Below are positions 46,001 through 55,457 of a stretch of DNA of 64,000 nucleotides, one piece after another. A program made the position numbers and the translations under genes. Source of the stretch: Stichopus chloronotus (taxonomy: Eukaryota > Echinodermata > Holothuroidea > Aspidochirotida > Stichopodidae); NCBI GenBank assembly GCA_021234535.1, contig SFZH01000008.1, positions 18,391,358 through 18,455,357 of the forward strand. The letters are read 5' to 3'. Position 1 is the first letter of the stretch. The number at the start of each line of letters is the position of its first letter. The notes under the pieces were generated by a model. That model ran no database searches and was not told where the DNA came from. It worked only from the letters and a program-made list of their open reading frames with translations.

Positions 46001-49000
46001 TCAATGCGTTTTCTGGTATTTTAGTTATAACTGAAATTACGTTTCGTTTCACACCCACCCGAAATGTCTGGGTCTGACACATGCGCAGATAAAGTAAATT
46101 TACGACAAATCAATATTTCACTCTCATGTCGTGTCCGTTTATGGCATACTTTTTAATTTTATCTATGCCTTATGTGGTTTGTATCTGAGCATAAACACAT
46201 ATTGATAGGCAAACTTGACCAACAATCGATATGATTGTCGGGCACGTAAAAATATGTAACTTGACACACCATATTTGTGTGATTAAAATAATCAGTCACA
46301 ATATCCAGATTCATACAGCATGAAATGAGTTAAAAGATGTTAAAATGAAAGGTAACAGCTAAAATGGAAATGTTGCAATGATATCTTATTGGTTACCCGT
46401 TCCCGTGTTTCTTGCTATGACTCAGTCAAAATTTGTTATTTGTACGAATGAATGAGATTTGTGGGTAATATTGACAGCATGTTGCATGAGAATGGATCAA
46501 TATTTTTTTCTTATCGCAGAGCAACATCATCAATTTTGAAAATCTGCTGACATTGACTGAATTATTAGTTGAGGTTGATGACTTGCTGAAACTACTCAAA
46601 TACTTCAAGGTTCCAACTGATGAAGCAAAGGCTATCAGGAAGAGTAATGACCCCTTTAAAGCGCTTCTCCAACATCTTAGAGAAAATGGAAAACTGAATT
46701 CAGGAGACCTGAGTCTAATACTGACAGCCTGTGATGACAATGGAATTACGAAAGTGATTGAGGCATGGACCAATTACCATCAACTACTGCCATGTTAGTG
46801 TTAATTATTATAAACTAGTTTTTGTAACGAGTGCTAATACTGTCACAGGAATTATCCTAAAAATCCGAGTCATTAATTCAATTTGGTCAAGGTTTCAAGT
46901 GTCCGTAGGATGGGCATACTGCGAGACGTCTATTAGGCTTATTGAAAGAAAGTGATTGCCTCGTATTCAAGGTTAGCCTAAGGTACATATTAAGTGATCA
47001 GGCTAGATGTGAAACAGCATATGGTTACATTCGGCTCTTTGTGCTCATCAAAGACAAAATATTTTGTTTTAATAAATCTCAACCGTAATACCAACAGGAC
47101 CTGTGACTGCGTTGGTGCGCATGTTTTTGTTTGTGAAATCTACATTGTCAACGATATATCTTAGGGAAGGGTTCGCAGACTGATTTCACATTTATCCGAT
47201 GTACAAGAATTTGTCCAGTGAAGGTCAATAGTGATTTTGGATGTACTGTTTATTAATGGGTTTAATGCAGGAAGCCTGACCAACATGATACATCAATGAG
47301 GAATGCTTGATTTGATATCATGTATATGTAATGCGTAGAGGCGGGTCAATTGTAAAAACTGCTTCGTTTGCATTATAAAGTTTGGACTGGTTGGATATTC
47401 AGTTTTGTACGTGTATAACACAAAGTCCAAAAATCTGCCGTTTTGACGGTGAAAAAGTTCATGCACATGTGTCAAATAGTGAAAACCATGTAAGTATAAC
47501 ATCGCAAGAAGGAAAGCCTAGCTGATCATAAAGGGGAGTACATTCACCGAGTAAATCTTGTATTTGCAGATCAGAAAAAAGTGCATCAATTGCAAGAATC
47601 AGAAAATCAAAGAAGGCACCTCACTGAAAAACTAGCAGAATTAGAAAATGAGCAACAGGAGATCACAAACAAATTAGAAGAAACACAACAAGGGAAGGAA
47701 GAACTAGATGATAGACTTTCAGTAGCAGAGAGAGAAAAACAGAAATTATGTGATAAACTAAGAGAATCAGATAGTGAAAGGGTACGATTGACAAACATAC
47801 TGGTGAGAGCCGGGGAAGAAAAAAGAGAACTAAAAGACAGGCTGAAGTTAGGAAAGAACGACAAAAGAGAACTGACAGATAGATTAAAAAGAGGCGTGGA
47901 GGAGAGGAGAGAGCTACCAAAAAGGATGGAGAGAAGAACGAAGGAACTGAAAGAACTACTTGGGAGACTGGGGAGAAGAAAGCGGGAGAATAGAGAACTG
48001 ACAGACACAATTAAGAGAGGAGACGAAGAACGCAGAGGACTGACAAACAGCCCGAAGAGAGAAGATGAGGAGAAAAGAGATCTGATGAGTGATATGAGAT
48101 TACTTGATGATGAATATCAACAACTTGAAAGCAGAGTAAATGTTACTGAAGAAGAAAACGATGACTTCACAGAGAAACTAAAAATATCATATGATGGATT
48201 GCAAAAAGTGGAGACAAGAGAGGATATTAGACGTTCGAAAGAGAGAAGACAGGCAAAAGAAGATGAAGAGAAGGTTCTTTTAACTTGTAACAGCTTAAAA
48301 ACATGTCATAACCTTATCGAACTAATTCTCAAATCTATTTTATCTTCCGTATACCATAACTGTACCACATGTGAAGCAATCTCTTTTGTCATCAAGTCAT
48401 TTACAACAGCAAAATATGTCCTCTATCGTCTTCAAGTTACGATTGAATTTGATTTTCTTTTTTGGTATTTAATAATAAACCCACTCATAGTAAACACAAC
48501 ACATGTCTGATTGAAGAGGACAAAGTTTAGTTCAATTTCCTGTCTGTCTTGATCAGTGACTGATATCAACACAAAAGTTTGGTTACAAATTTGATCGAGT
48601 AAACTCCTCCATGGACTCCCCCTCCCCCGCACGCAGGTAACCGGCAAACAGTAGAGACACTCGTACATCAATGAAAATACGGTCAAAAGCTAGACAGTAA
48701 CTGGGTCAAAGGTTTCTCCTATGTTACATTAAGTCACAGTCAGCAGCTCCGTGGAGGATTGTAAAGAACTGAGGAGCTGTAACATTGATGTGATATAGAA
48801 AAGATGCTGAAGTGACCAGTGAATGAGAATCAACATATACTGTATGAAGAACATTAGACAATCTCAAAACATGAATCTAACATACGTGTATCACTAATTG
48901 AATATATTTCCATAATGCATCCATCCATCCATTCGTCCGTCCATCCATTCATCAGATTGACGTTATGTTTGTTAAAAAGTTAATCACGAAATGATAACTT

Positions 49001-52000
49001 TGGTCAAGTTGAATCTTGGTGGGTGTGTAGCTCACTATTAACGTCAAGAGGGCAAATAACCTAACAAATGTCTTTTAGCGATTGTCTATTGGTTAGAAAA
49101 TTGGAAAAAACCGTCAGTGCACCACAGGCATGACTAGAGAACGACAAGGTGAACCTAAAGAAGTACTTTTCTGGTTTTTTAGTCTTAAAAGGGAACATGC
49201 TAAATTATTTTGTGGCCATCTGCTTCATTTCATTACATGTCAATGCATGACGACTCCTTCCCACATATTCAGTATCAACGAGATTTGAAGTCCTGCGCCG
49301 CTGGCGATCGGCCTCTAAATAAAAAGCTATTCTGTGTTTTAAAGTTTCAAACGGAATAGAAAAGTCGTATAAACCAGCTCATATTTCGTTATTATTTATT
49401 AGGAATTAGAGGAGATTAAATCCAGCCTGAAAGCCGCAAAGGATGAACTTGTAAAAACTCAGGTGAAATATGCCAAGGAGTCCATGGCCTTACAAGAGGT
49501 TTTAAAGCAGACCAGGGAGGCTTTAGGCCAAACAAGAAATAGTAAGTTACTTACTAATCAGTAATAACTAACACATATATCAGGAACAGTACTAAGGGTT
49601 TAACAAATCGCAAAAGTAACGTGTCAATTGATGTCTGATATCAAAACACTTAAGTATCTTTCAGTACTAGTTAGTGTTCTCTACTACATTACTCCAAGTT
49701 GTACCAGTAATCATTGTGTCATTTAGTTAATTTTACCCTAGTACTATATCAAGTACAAAAAAGATATAAAAGTTCTTTCAACTGTTTGGATTTTTCTGGT
49801 CTTTGTAAGCCTATAGTGTGTAGGTGATTTGGTTAACATTCATTATGGCGGTGGACAGCCTATCATTTGTCGTTAATATTGCTTTGTGCACAGATTCCGA
49901 CAGATTCTCAGGAGGATCACACAATACCTAAAGAAAATGAAACACAGATATTTAAGGAATCAGCAATTTTGGCAGGTGAGATGATATCTTTTACTTAAAC
50001 TAGTGATGCAGTACAAAGAGTGCCTTAAGAGGTACAGTACAAAACCAGCGAAGGAATTAGTTGATAATGTTATTATTATAGCCTCACTTTGGTTGAGGAT
50101 ATCCTGGTAGTGTCAAAATATGTCCAAGAAAGAACACATTGATGTTTGCAATATTATTTTACATAGTTTTAAACTATCTGTTTCATTATCATTCTGAGCT
50201 TGTTGATAATTCATATTTTCTACTCATTATCATGTTTCTACGCAATTGCTACCCACTCATTCAACGTGCTAGGCACGGTTTCATCAACATACAACCACTA
50301 CGCCATAGGAAATCATCTAATAATCAATCTTCCTGTGAAAAAGAAAATATGTATAGTCATATCTTGTTACCGCCATGATGACGATGCAATTAACACTTGT
50401 TTTATCTTTTATTGTGTTATCTGTTCTCTCTCATATAGCAGATTATGGTAGACTGGTGGTAGATGTTGCTGAAGATCTCACTTTGGACAACACTCTGCAA
50501 TTAGCATATTTATTGCGGTTGCCAAACTCTGAAAAAGATATGCTGCGTCGCATTTCTCTGATAGAAACACCAGGAATCACTCTTATTAATTTTATGAAGA
50601 CAAGAGACATAATCAACATGTATGATGTCACTAACCTGCAGAAGGGATTAGAGCATTTGCACTTACACAGTACAAATGGAAAATATGTGGTTCCTTACCA
50701 GCAAAAGGTTGACCAATTTCTCCATGAAGAGAAGCGATTACCAGATCTACTTGACTGGCCAGGTGAAAAACAACATTCTCATCTGATAGGCTGAAAACAT
50801 ATTTAGTTCCAGCAAACAACTATCTCTGGTATGTTTGTGGGCTAATGAATTAATAAGTGTTTCATAAGGATCTTTTGGCTTGCATCCTAGCTACAAACTT
50901 TTATGTCGAGGTGAAAGTAGAATTGCTTAGTGGTTTATTAATGCAATAATTGTTCGACAAAAAGTCTATAAATGTGAAACAGAAAAAAAAGTGTTGTTTA
51001 ATAATGTGAAAATGCCAATGCATGCTTTAATAAACATCAGTTTTTGGATCAACGATATGTATGCTCAAAGGCCTAGAGTCTACATTCTTTGTTTTACAGT
51101 TATTACGTTTTTTTTTTATCTATGTTCATCATATCATTTCACTTCCTCTGCCGCAGATGAAAATGATCTAGCTCAAAAAGAAAATAAAACCGCTGTTACC
51201 CAGGAATCCGAAAGAAGAGAATTCTCAGAGAAATCTCAAATTGGTCTTGATGAGGAGATGTTGGCAGCGAATTTAGATGGAGAGGAAATACCAAGACTTA
51301 GACAACATTCACCAACTATGAACACTATGCAACGCTACATCGAACACAAGATAAATGATGAGGGTGGTACCATTAATCTCATTGGGGGTGTGTCTATCAA
51401 TTCCCGACGAAGCTCTTTCGAGTGATCATGTCATAGCTGTCACTGTTATCCGTGATCCAGACGTACTCCTTCCTGGATGTGTTCAAGGCTGGAGAATGAC
51501 ACCTCTGATAAAACTTGAACCAGAAGGTCCTTAAGTTAAACAAGGCAGCGCGACTGACCGTCCCCCTTTCAACCATTATCCCTGAGTCAGATTGTCCTAG
51601 CGTGATGATCTTCACTGGTCATGAACGAGAGTTAGAGAAAGGTAAAGATACTGTATGCGTTTTAGCTACCCTAATAATTAGTGCAATCTAATAATTAGGG
51701 TAAGACTCAAGCAATGAATGTTCATACTAATCTGTCGTAACGGTTGTATCTATTTAATTTTGTTTTCTTGTAACTGTCAATAGCATGGTCCTATCTGGTG
51801 TCACTCTATCAACTATTCTCTTTCTCAGGTCACGTAACCTGGGAAGAGGAGAAACATTTGCAGTGGAAACTACAGAAGGAAAACATCAGTATCGATATCA
51901 GCACCCTGAGCTACATCTTCGTTAACTTCGTGAGCCAAGAAATGGAACATAAGTATACATTCCGTGTTGTTCCATTTGTTGATGGAATACTCAGTACTAA

Positions 52001-55000
52001 AGATGATGTCTTTATCACTGTTTGCGTCTGCAAAGATAATGATGCAGAATACAAGGTGAGCCAGCTTGTATTGTTTCAAAGGCACATTAAGTTAACCTAA
52101 TTTAACCAGATTGATTTTAGTTTTAATTTTGGTGTTTATAACATGTTATTCGATATTCTACTGTAAAAGATCCTTAAGTATTGCAACAGTAGCACCGTGG
52201 GATGTGTATACAACTTTACTCAAATCAATATCCACATATTTAGCTTGATAAAGGTATGAATACAATGGGTAGCAAAAATGTTTATACAGAAAAACAATGC
52301 AGCTGTATTAAAGAAAACCAAATAGAAAAAAAAAAACAGTTTGAACAGTTTTGTATGTTATACAAGTTAAAGGCCTATTTTCGTCAATTAATGCCTGGCT
52401 GATTTCCAAGATTTGATTTTATAGACATCGGTGATGACAATCTGCTTATGAGATGAACTTATAGACAAAACTTCCCTCAAATTGTAATCCACCAGCAATA
52501 AAGTTTGTTAATGTTTTAGTTGCTTTTAGAGGACTTCAAGGCCAAGATGAGTATGGGTGACCACTCAACATTTCAAGTTAGCCGTGCTCTGAACGATGGC
52601 ATGGATGCAGGTTCTTGCCTTGAATTGGTCATGTCCTCTCAGGGAGGTAGTTATCATCTAAATAAAGAAGAAGCAAAGCAGGTTTGTTAGTAACATACAT
52701 AGTTCGATGATAGTTTGCATGACAGAGAAAAGAGTAGTTGGACACATTTAAACTATATTCCATCTGATTATACTCCCTTACCATTTCCGCTAAAAGAGTG
52801 ATAAATCAACTTGTTGACTACTTCAAAATACTTAGGTATTGTATGCAAATTGACACCAGTACATTATATCGATTACAAAGATCTCAATATTACTGTGCAC
52901 TGATTATAATTTTCTGATAGTCCTAACCTTAGTACAGGTTGCACTCGTGATTTATGGTCTGACGCAAGACTATACACAAACGTATTGTCTAATGTTCCAA
53001 GATATGATTTCCTTCTGTCATCTTTTCTGCGTTTCTCAATAAGCTTGTATTTGCTGAGGTTCACATATCTTTCTTGTCAGGTTGTAGATCCTGATCGCCT
53101 CTGTGCTGCTAGCAGAGTCTATCATCAGTTCAGACTCAAAAGAAGAGAAGCGGATGGAGATATCTACACTGACATGGTTGATGTGACGTTGAAAGTATCA
53201 CAAGGAGATAAGAACCACGTGACTCTTATTCTTCAATCAAGGGTGAATACTTCTGAAAAGTAACAAAGTTTTCCACATACTGTGTAGGAGCAAGGGGGAT
53301 GAATACATGCGGTAGTATGCATGAAGAAACGTAATGGTAATGGTAGACTATGCTAAAAGCAAAATATAATCACTCCCTTCTCACATTGACAAAAGGAATT
53401 TGGCTAGATGTCCCAGGTGTTTTGACCATTTGGACATTGCAATACTTTGATGAGCATTATTAATTTCTCGTTTCAAAATTGTGCATCATTTTATGCTATT
53501 TAATTCTTTCAGGTAAGAGATATTCTATTATCAACCAAGAGCCAAGGCTTGTTATTTGGTGAAATAACCAGAGGTATGTTTATTCGGCAATATGTTAGTA
53601 CGGGAGACAGATATATTTATCTCAATATTACTATAGACAAAGAGATAAGAGGGAAAAATAAAAATAAAATAAAGTTGGACAGCGAACTTTTCTCTGGCAT
53701 AATAAGGACTCAGTGAAAACTGCAAACTTTCTATTCACTTTAATGAAGTATGCATACTAATAGCCCACACTTTGACGCATAAATCAAGGATTTATATAGC
53801 CCTTAGTATTCATCTATAAAATGTATATGCTTCAGTGTTATTCGTGGACTTTTTATGCATTGTGAGCTATCTTCAGAGAGCTATTGCAATACATAGCATT
53901 TTGTAGTGGACTATTTTAGCAGGACTTGTGCAAGTGATCTGGCAATTGCCACTCTGGAACCTTTTGAAAATTTGTTTTTAATTGCAAACTATCACGGAGG
54001 TTCGTTGCAAATAAATCACTCTGTCCCACATCGTCACTTGCACACAACATGATGGTATATACTGCTGAAAGACGTTGAAAATAAACCGTGATTTGTTTGT
54101 AAGAAACCAAGCAATCTCTTCATATTTTTAGATTTACAACAATATGAAAATCTGAAAAAGACCATTTCCAGGCATCTAGACAAACAGCAATGTGAAAGGT
54201 TAGCTGTGTTCTTTGGGCTAACACCAACCGAAAATGATAAGATTCAGAAGGATTCGGGCACCTGGAATGGTCCTAATGAAAATATTGGATCAGAAAGAAG
54301 TCATAATGCCAGACAAGATGATTAGCTTATTTGAAGGATTAAAAGCTACTCAGCTGAATAAGATAGGACGGTATGTCCTGGAGCACGTCGATGCATCACA
54401 GAATAACAAAATGGTGAAAAGTACCGTTGAAGTTGAGAAGAAGGTTTGTACATGTGATTTTCAAAACTATATTTTAATCAACTTCGATACTGTACTTTGA
54501 AGGGACGTCCCCCGGTCTAATTTATATGGGGCACATACTGCCATATTTTTGTGATTTAAGCTGGCGGGGGGGGGGGGGGGTGGACTGGTCTAAGGGTGAA
54601 GGCCTTTTGCGATTACAGCTTGTTAGGACTATCTCAGGGAATGCGTCACCATCCGTTGCAGCAGATTGAGAAGACACAGTTTCGCTTTACAAATACCTCA
54701 GACAGTCTCAGATCCCTGAAAACGGCACTTTCAGCGTGTCCTTAGCTGCTTATAAGAGACTTGAAGTATGGATGTTAGTTTTCAAAAAACAACAATCTGC
54801 AGGAATAATTCAATTTGATTACGTTTATCTAGGAAATTCCCATCTGTTAAATAGCAAAAATAGAACCGAACATTCGTCCCGCTTATACTATCTGAGCGGA
54901 GTTTCACCATCGATTGGCGAAGAGCGTGCAAGAAAAACTTTGACTGAAAACACCTCCCAGATCATCAGAAATTGCATTTTTGAGCTCATTTTTCTATTTC

Positions 55001-55457
55001 TTTTACGTCTCACCCCCCCCCCCCATAAATATATCTCAAATGCGTTTTTAAGTAAATTTATATTTCTGTATGATTAAAATATTATTGGGACTACGTTCCC
55101 CATCAACCCCCATTTAACGTCGTCCCACTGCGTTTTAGCTGTGAAATGTAAAACTTGTGAGAACGGCAATAATTTTCTCGTATTTCGTATATCCATTTCC
55201 TACTATAGACTCAAAGGTATAATGATATCGATAACCCTACTCATATTTTATAGAAATTGCAGGCAGATGACAAGAAAGACGTTAATCAAGAAGAAAAAGT
55301 GTTGAAATTGAGCAAAAACACCGAGCTATTGACAAAAGAGGGATATAAGAAAATAGATGCACAGCTTGCATTGAAACTGTCTCACGGAAATTCGGACTTG
55401 GCACGTCGGTTGCTACGAATGTCCAAAGATAAACATGGTAAATTTAATGTGCAGTGA
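43025..55457 (+). CDS. Multidomain death-fold gene: propeller-DED-coiled coil-DED-ZU5-UPA-DED
   Basis: Fourteen exons join with consistent phases: 43025-43097 (ATG at 43078), 44623-45475, 46520-46793, 47570-48273, 49403-49541, 49904-49975, 50439-50762, 51157-51641, 51829-52055, 52532-52681, 53081-53242, 53513-53573, 54132-54443, 55254-55457. All introns are GT..AG. Ignoring three one-base insertions (near 51399, 51529 and 54250), the product is about 1327 residues, probably cytosolic since no signal peptide or membrane segment lies in the spliced frame. Order: beta-propeller 7-291, DED-like 292-382, coiled coil 383-663, linker 664-687, DED-like 688-795, linker then ZU5 796-956, UPA 957-1156, DED-like 1157-1260, UBA-like tail to 1327. 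ZU5-UPA-death fold occurs in UNC5, PIDD and ankyrins; DEDs assemble caspase platforms. A scaffold in apoptosis or innate immunity is inferred. Weak points: the first exon join, and the donor AAG|GTTCTT at 48273. Confidence 0.8.
43078..43097 (+). CDS. First coding exon of the death-fold gene (MASNDK..)
   Basis: The acceptor CCATGTTAG precedes an exon starting at 43025. The ATG at 43078 opens MASNDK and the donor TC|GTAAGT at 43097 is strong. The leftover two bases pair with the first T of the exon at 44623 to give serine, keeping the propeller frame open. Choice of this exon rests on phase and splice-site quality only. Confidence 0.55.
43826..44545 (+). repeat. Degenerate AGGTCA-rich tandem repeat in intron 1
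   Basis: About five diverged units of roughly 110-150 bp share the order AAGGTCATTTGAGGTCACCAG, then a TTGAAAA..TTGTAGACA segment, then ATCTCAAGAAGG and TTGAACTTC. They are visible near 43826, 43973, 44130, 44310 and 44435. Each unit carries one or more AGGTCA hexamers. The divergence indicates an old array. A further weak copy may lie near 45570-45665 in the next intron. Confidence 0.65.
44623..45475 (+). CDS. Death-fold gene exon: beta-propeller domain
   Basis: 284 residues of repeated four-strand units: FMDVSQDGCRLAVSGYND, CVCLLDDSVFVTCCSDTIESYD, ARCMTTKDGRVYVGLVSSREVIVFD, DIIVNNKIFICTFQGRALMYN, CITVSEENEFIYILWFGRGKCVVVYS, INNNVSRLLVVSNWTGEIFEYH. The pattern (hydrophobic strand, DG or NN turn, strand, small-residue turn, strand ending in Y/F-D) is that of a six- or seven-bladed WD/NHL-like propeller, though no GH-WD dipeptides are conserved. 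The acceptor GGAAAG|T at 44622 and the donor CACACA|GTAAGT at 45475 frame it. Likely a protein- or ligand-sensing module (inference). Confidence 0.8.
46520..46793 (+). CDS. Death-fold gene exon: first DED-like domain
   Basis: 91 residues with six predicted helices: LLTLTELLVEVDDLLKLLKYF, VPTDEAKAIRK, DPFKALLQHLRENGKL, GDLSLILTACDDNG, ITKVIEAWTNYH. The spacing of the leucines and the LLQHLRENGKLNSGDLSLIL stretch fit the death-effector family (helix 3 to helix 5). The acceptor CTTATCGCAG and the donor T|GTTAGT bound it. Confidence 0.75.
47570..48273 (+). CDS. Death-fold gene exon: charged coiled coil
   Basis: About 235 residues, extremely rich in Glu, Lys and Arg, with leucine heptads throughout (QLQESENQRRHLTEKLAELE..). 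A loose repeat of about 14 residues, related to EEKRELKDRLKLGKNDKREL, recurs eight or more times (RELTDRLKRG, RELPKRMERR, KELLGRLGRR, RELTDTIKRG, RGLTNSPKRE), which points to internal duplication. It should form an extended parallel coiled coil and oligomerise the protein. The exon end at AAG|GTTCTT keeps phase 0 with the next exon; if this weak donor is skipped the frame runs on to 48510 through a Cys-containing hydrophobic tail. Confidence 0.75.
48918..48953 (+). repeat. CCAT microsatellite in intron
   Basis: CATC/CATT tetranucleotide array of about nine imperfect units in the intron following the coiled-coil exon. Confidence 0.85.
49403..49975 (+). CDS. Death-fold gene exons: second coiled-coil segment and linker
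   Basis: Exon 49403-49541 continues the coiled coil (ELEEIKSSLKAAKDELVK.. ALQEVLKQTREALGQTRN) and ends A|GTAAGT. Exon 49904-49975 (NSQEDHTIPKENETQIFKE, then SAILA) is a short acidic linker, entered at CCGACAG; the AG ten bases upstream would give a stop, so the downstream acceptor is used. Donor G|GTGAGA. Confidence 0.65.
50439..50762 (+). CDS. Death-fold gene exon: second DED-like domain
   Basis: 108 residues: RLVVDVAEDLTLDNTLQLAY, LLRLPNSEKDMLRRI, TPGITLINFMKTRDIINMYD, VTNLQKGLEHLHLH, KVDQFLHEEKRLPDLL. The helix pattern LxxFMKTRDIINxxDVxxLxxGL is the DED helix 3-5 signature and resembles domains 1 and 3 of the same protein. The acceptor CATATAG and the donor G|GTGAAA keep phase 1. Confidence 0.7.
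51157..51641 (+). pseudogene. Death-fold gene exon: linker and ZU5 domain with two frameshifts
   Basis: The first part is a polar linker (DENDLAQKENKTAVTQ..) ending in QRYIEHKINDEGGTINLIG. From there the ZU5 beta-sandwich follows in three registers: GGVSI (to about 51398), then IPDEALSSDHVIAVTVIRD and GWRMTPLIKLEPEG, then KLNKAARLTVPLSTIIPE and SVMIFTGHERELEK. The GVS.IP, P.I.L.P.G and L..P......... motifs are the ZU5 core. Each shift is explained by one extra base (near 51399 and near 51529). Removing both restores the phase required by the neighbouring exons. Donor G|GTAAAG. Confidence 0.75.
51667..51702. other. Intronic hairpin
   Basis: TACCCTAATAATTAG and its near-perfect inverse (one mismatch in 15) are separated by six bases. 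It lies just after the ZU5 exon donor at 51641. Its function, if any, is unknown. Confidence 0.6.
51829..53573 (+). CDS. Death-fold gene exons: UPA domain (4 exons)
   Basis: Exons 51829-52055, 52532-52681, 53081-53242 and 53513-53573 encode about 200 residues. Key stretches: VTWEEEKHLQWKLQKENISI, SYIFVNFVSQEMEHKYTF, RVVPFVDGILSTKDDVFITV, SRVYHQFRLKRREADGDI, KNHVTLILQSR, then VRDILLSTKSQGLLFGEITR. The order of strands, the tyrosine/phenylalanine-rich core and the position directly after ZU5 match the UPA domain of UNC5, PIDD and ankyrins. All four exons are intact in frame. In exon 52532-52681 the acceptor is CTTTTAGAG, since the AG two bases earlier would give a stop. Confidence 0.7.
54132..54443 (+). 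pseudogene. Death-fold gene exon: third DED-like domain with one frameshift
   Basis: The first frame gives DLQQYENLKKTISRHLDKQQ and ERLAVFFGLTPTENDKIQ; after one extra base near 54245-54258 the other frame gives IRAPGMVLMKILDQKEVIM, PDKMISLFEGLKATQLNKIG and RYVLEHVDAS. The PG.xLMKIL..K.VI.PDxxxxLxxxL pattern is the DED helix 3-5 signature. It takes the place where UNC5, PIDD and ankyrins carry a death domain. Without the shift the exon length fits phases 1 in and 0 out. Donor AAG|GTTTGT. Confidence 0.7.
55254..55457 (+). CDS. Death-fold gene last exon: lysine-rich, UBA-like tail
   Basis: 67 residues after TTTTATAG: a basic linker (KLQADDKKDVNQEEK) followed by LLTKEGYKKIDAQLALKLSH, then GNSDLARRLLRMSKDK. 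The GY..xxxAxLALxxxxGNxDLAxxLL pattern resembles a UBA fold (GF/GY loop, then NxxxAxxxL); this is suggestive only. It stops at TGA 55455-55457. A possible poly(A) signal ATTAAA lies at 55715-55720. An alternative donor (ATG|GTAAAT at 55435-55436) could extend the gene downstream, but no further exon was recognised. Confidence 0.6.
   Translation, partial: KLQADDKKDVNQEEKVLKLSKNTELLTKEGYKKIDAQLALKLSHGNSDLARRLLRMSKDKHGKFNVQ

Noticed and set aside
47607..48008. Serine/leucine-rich frames antisense to the coiled-coil exon
   Set aside because: Mirror image of the Glu/Lys/Leu repeat on the coding strand; the plus strand has splice sites and domain continuity.
54736..55077. 113-residue frame in the last intron of the death-fold gene
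   Set aside because: No domain, ends in a C homopolymer region, and splice phases of the flanking exons fit without it.
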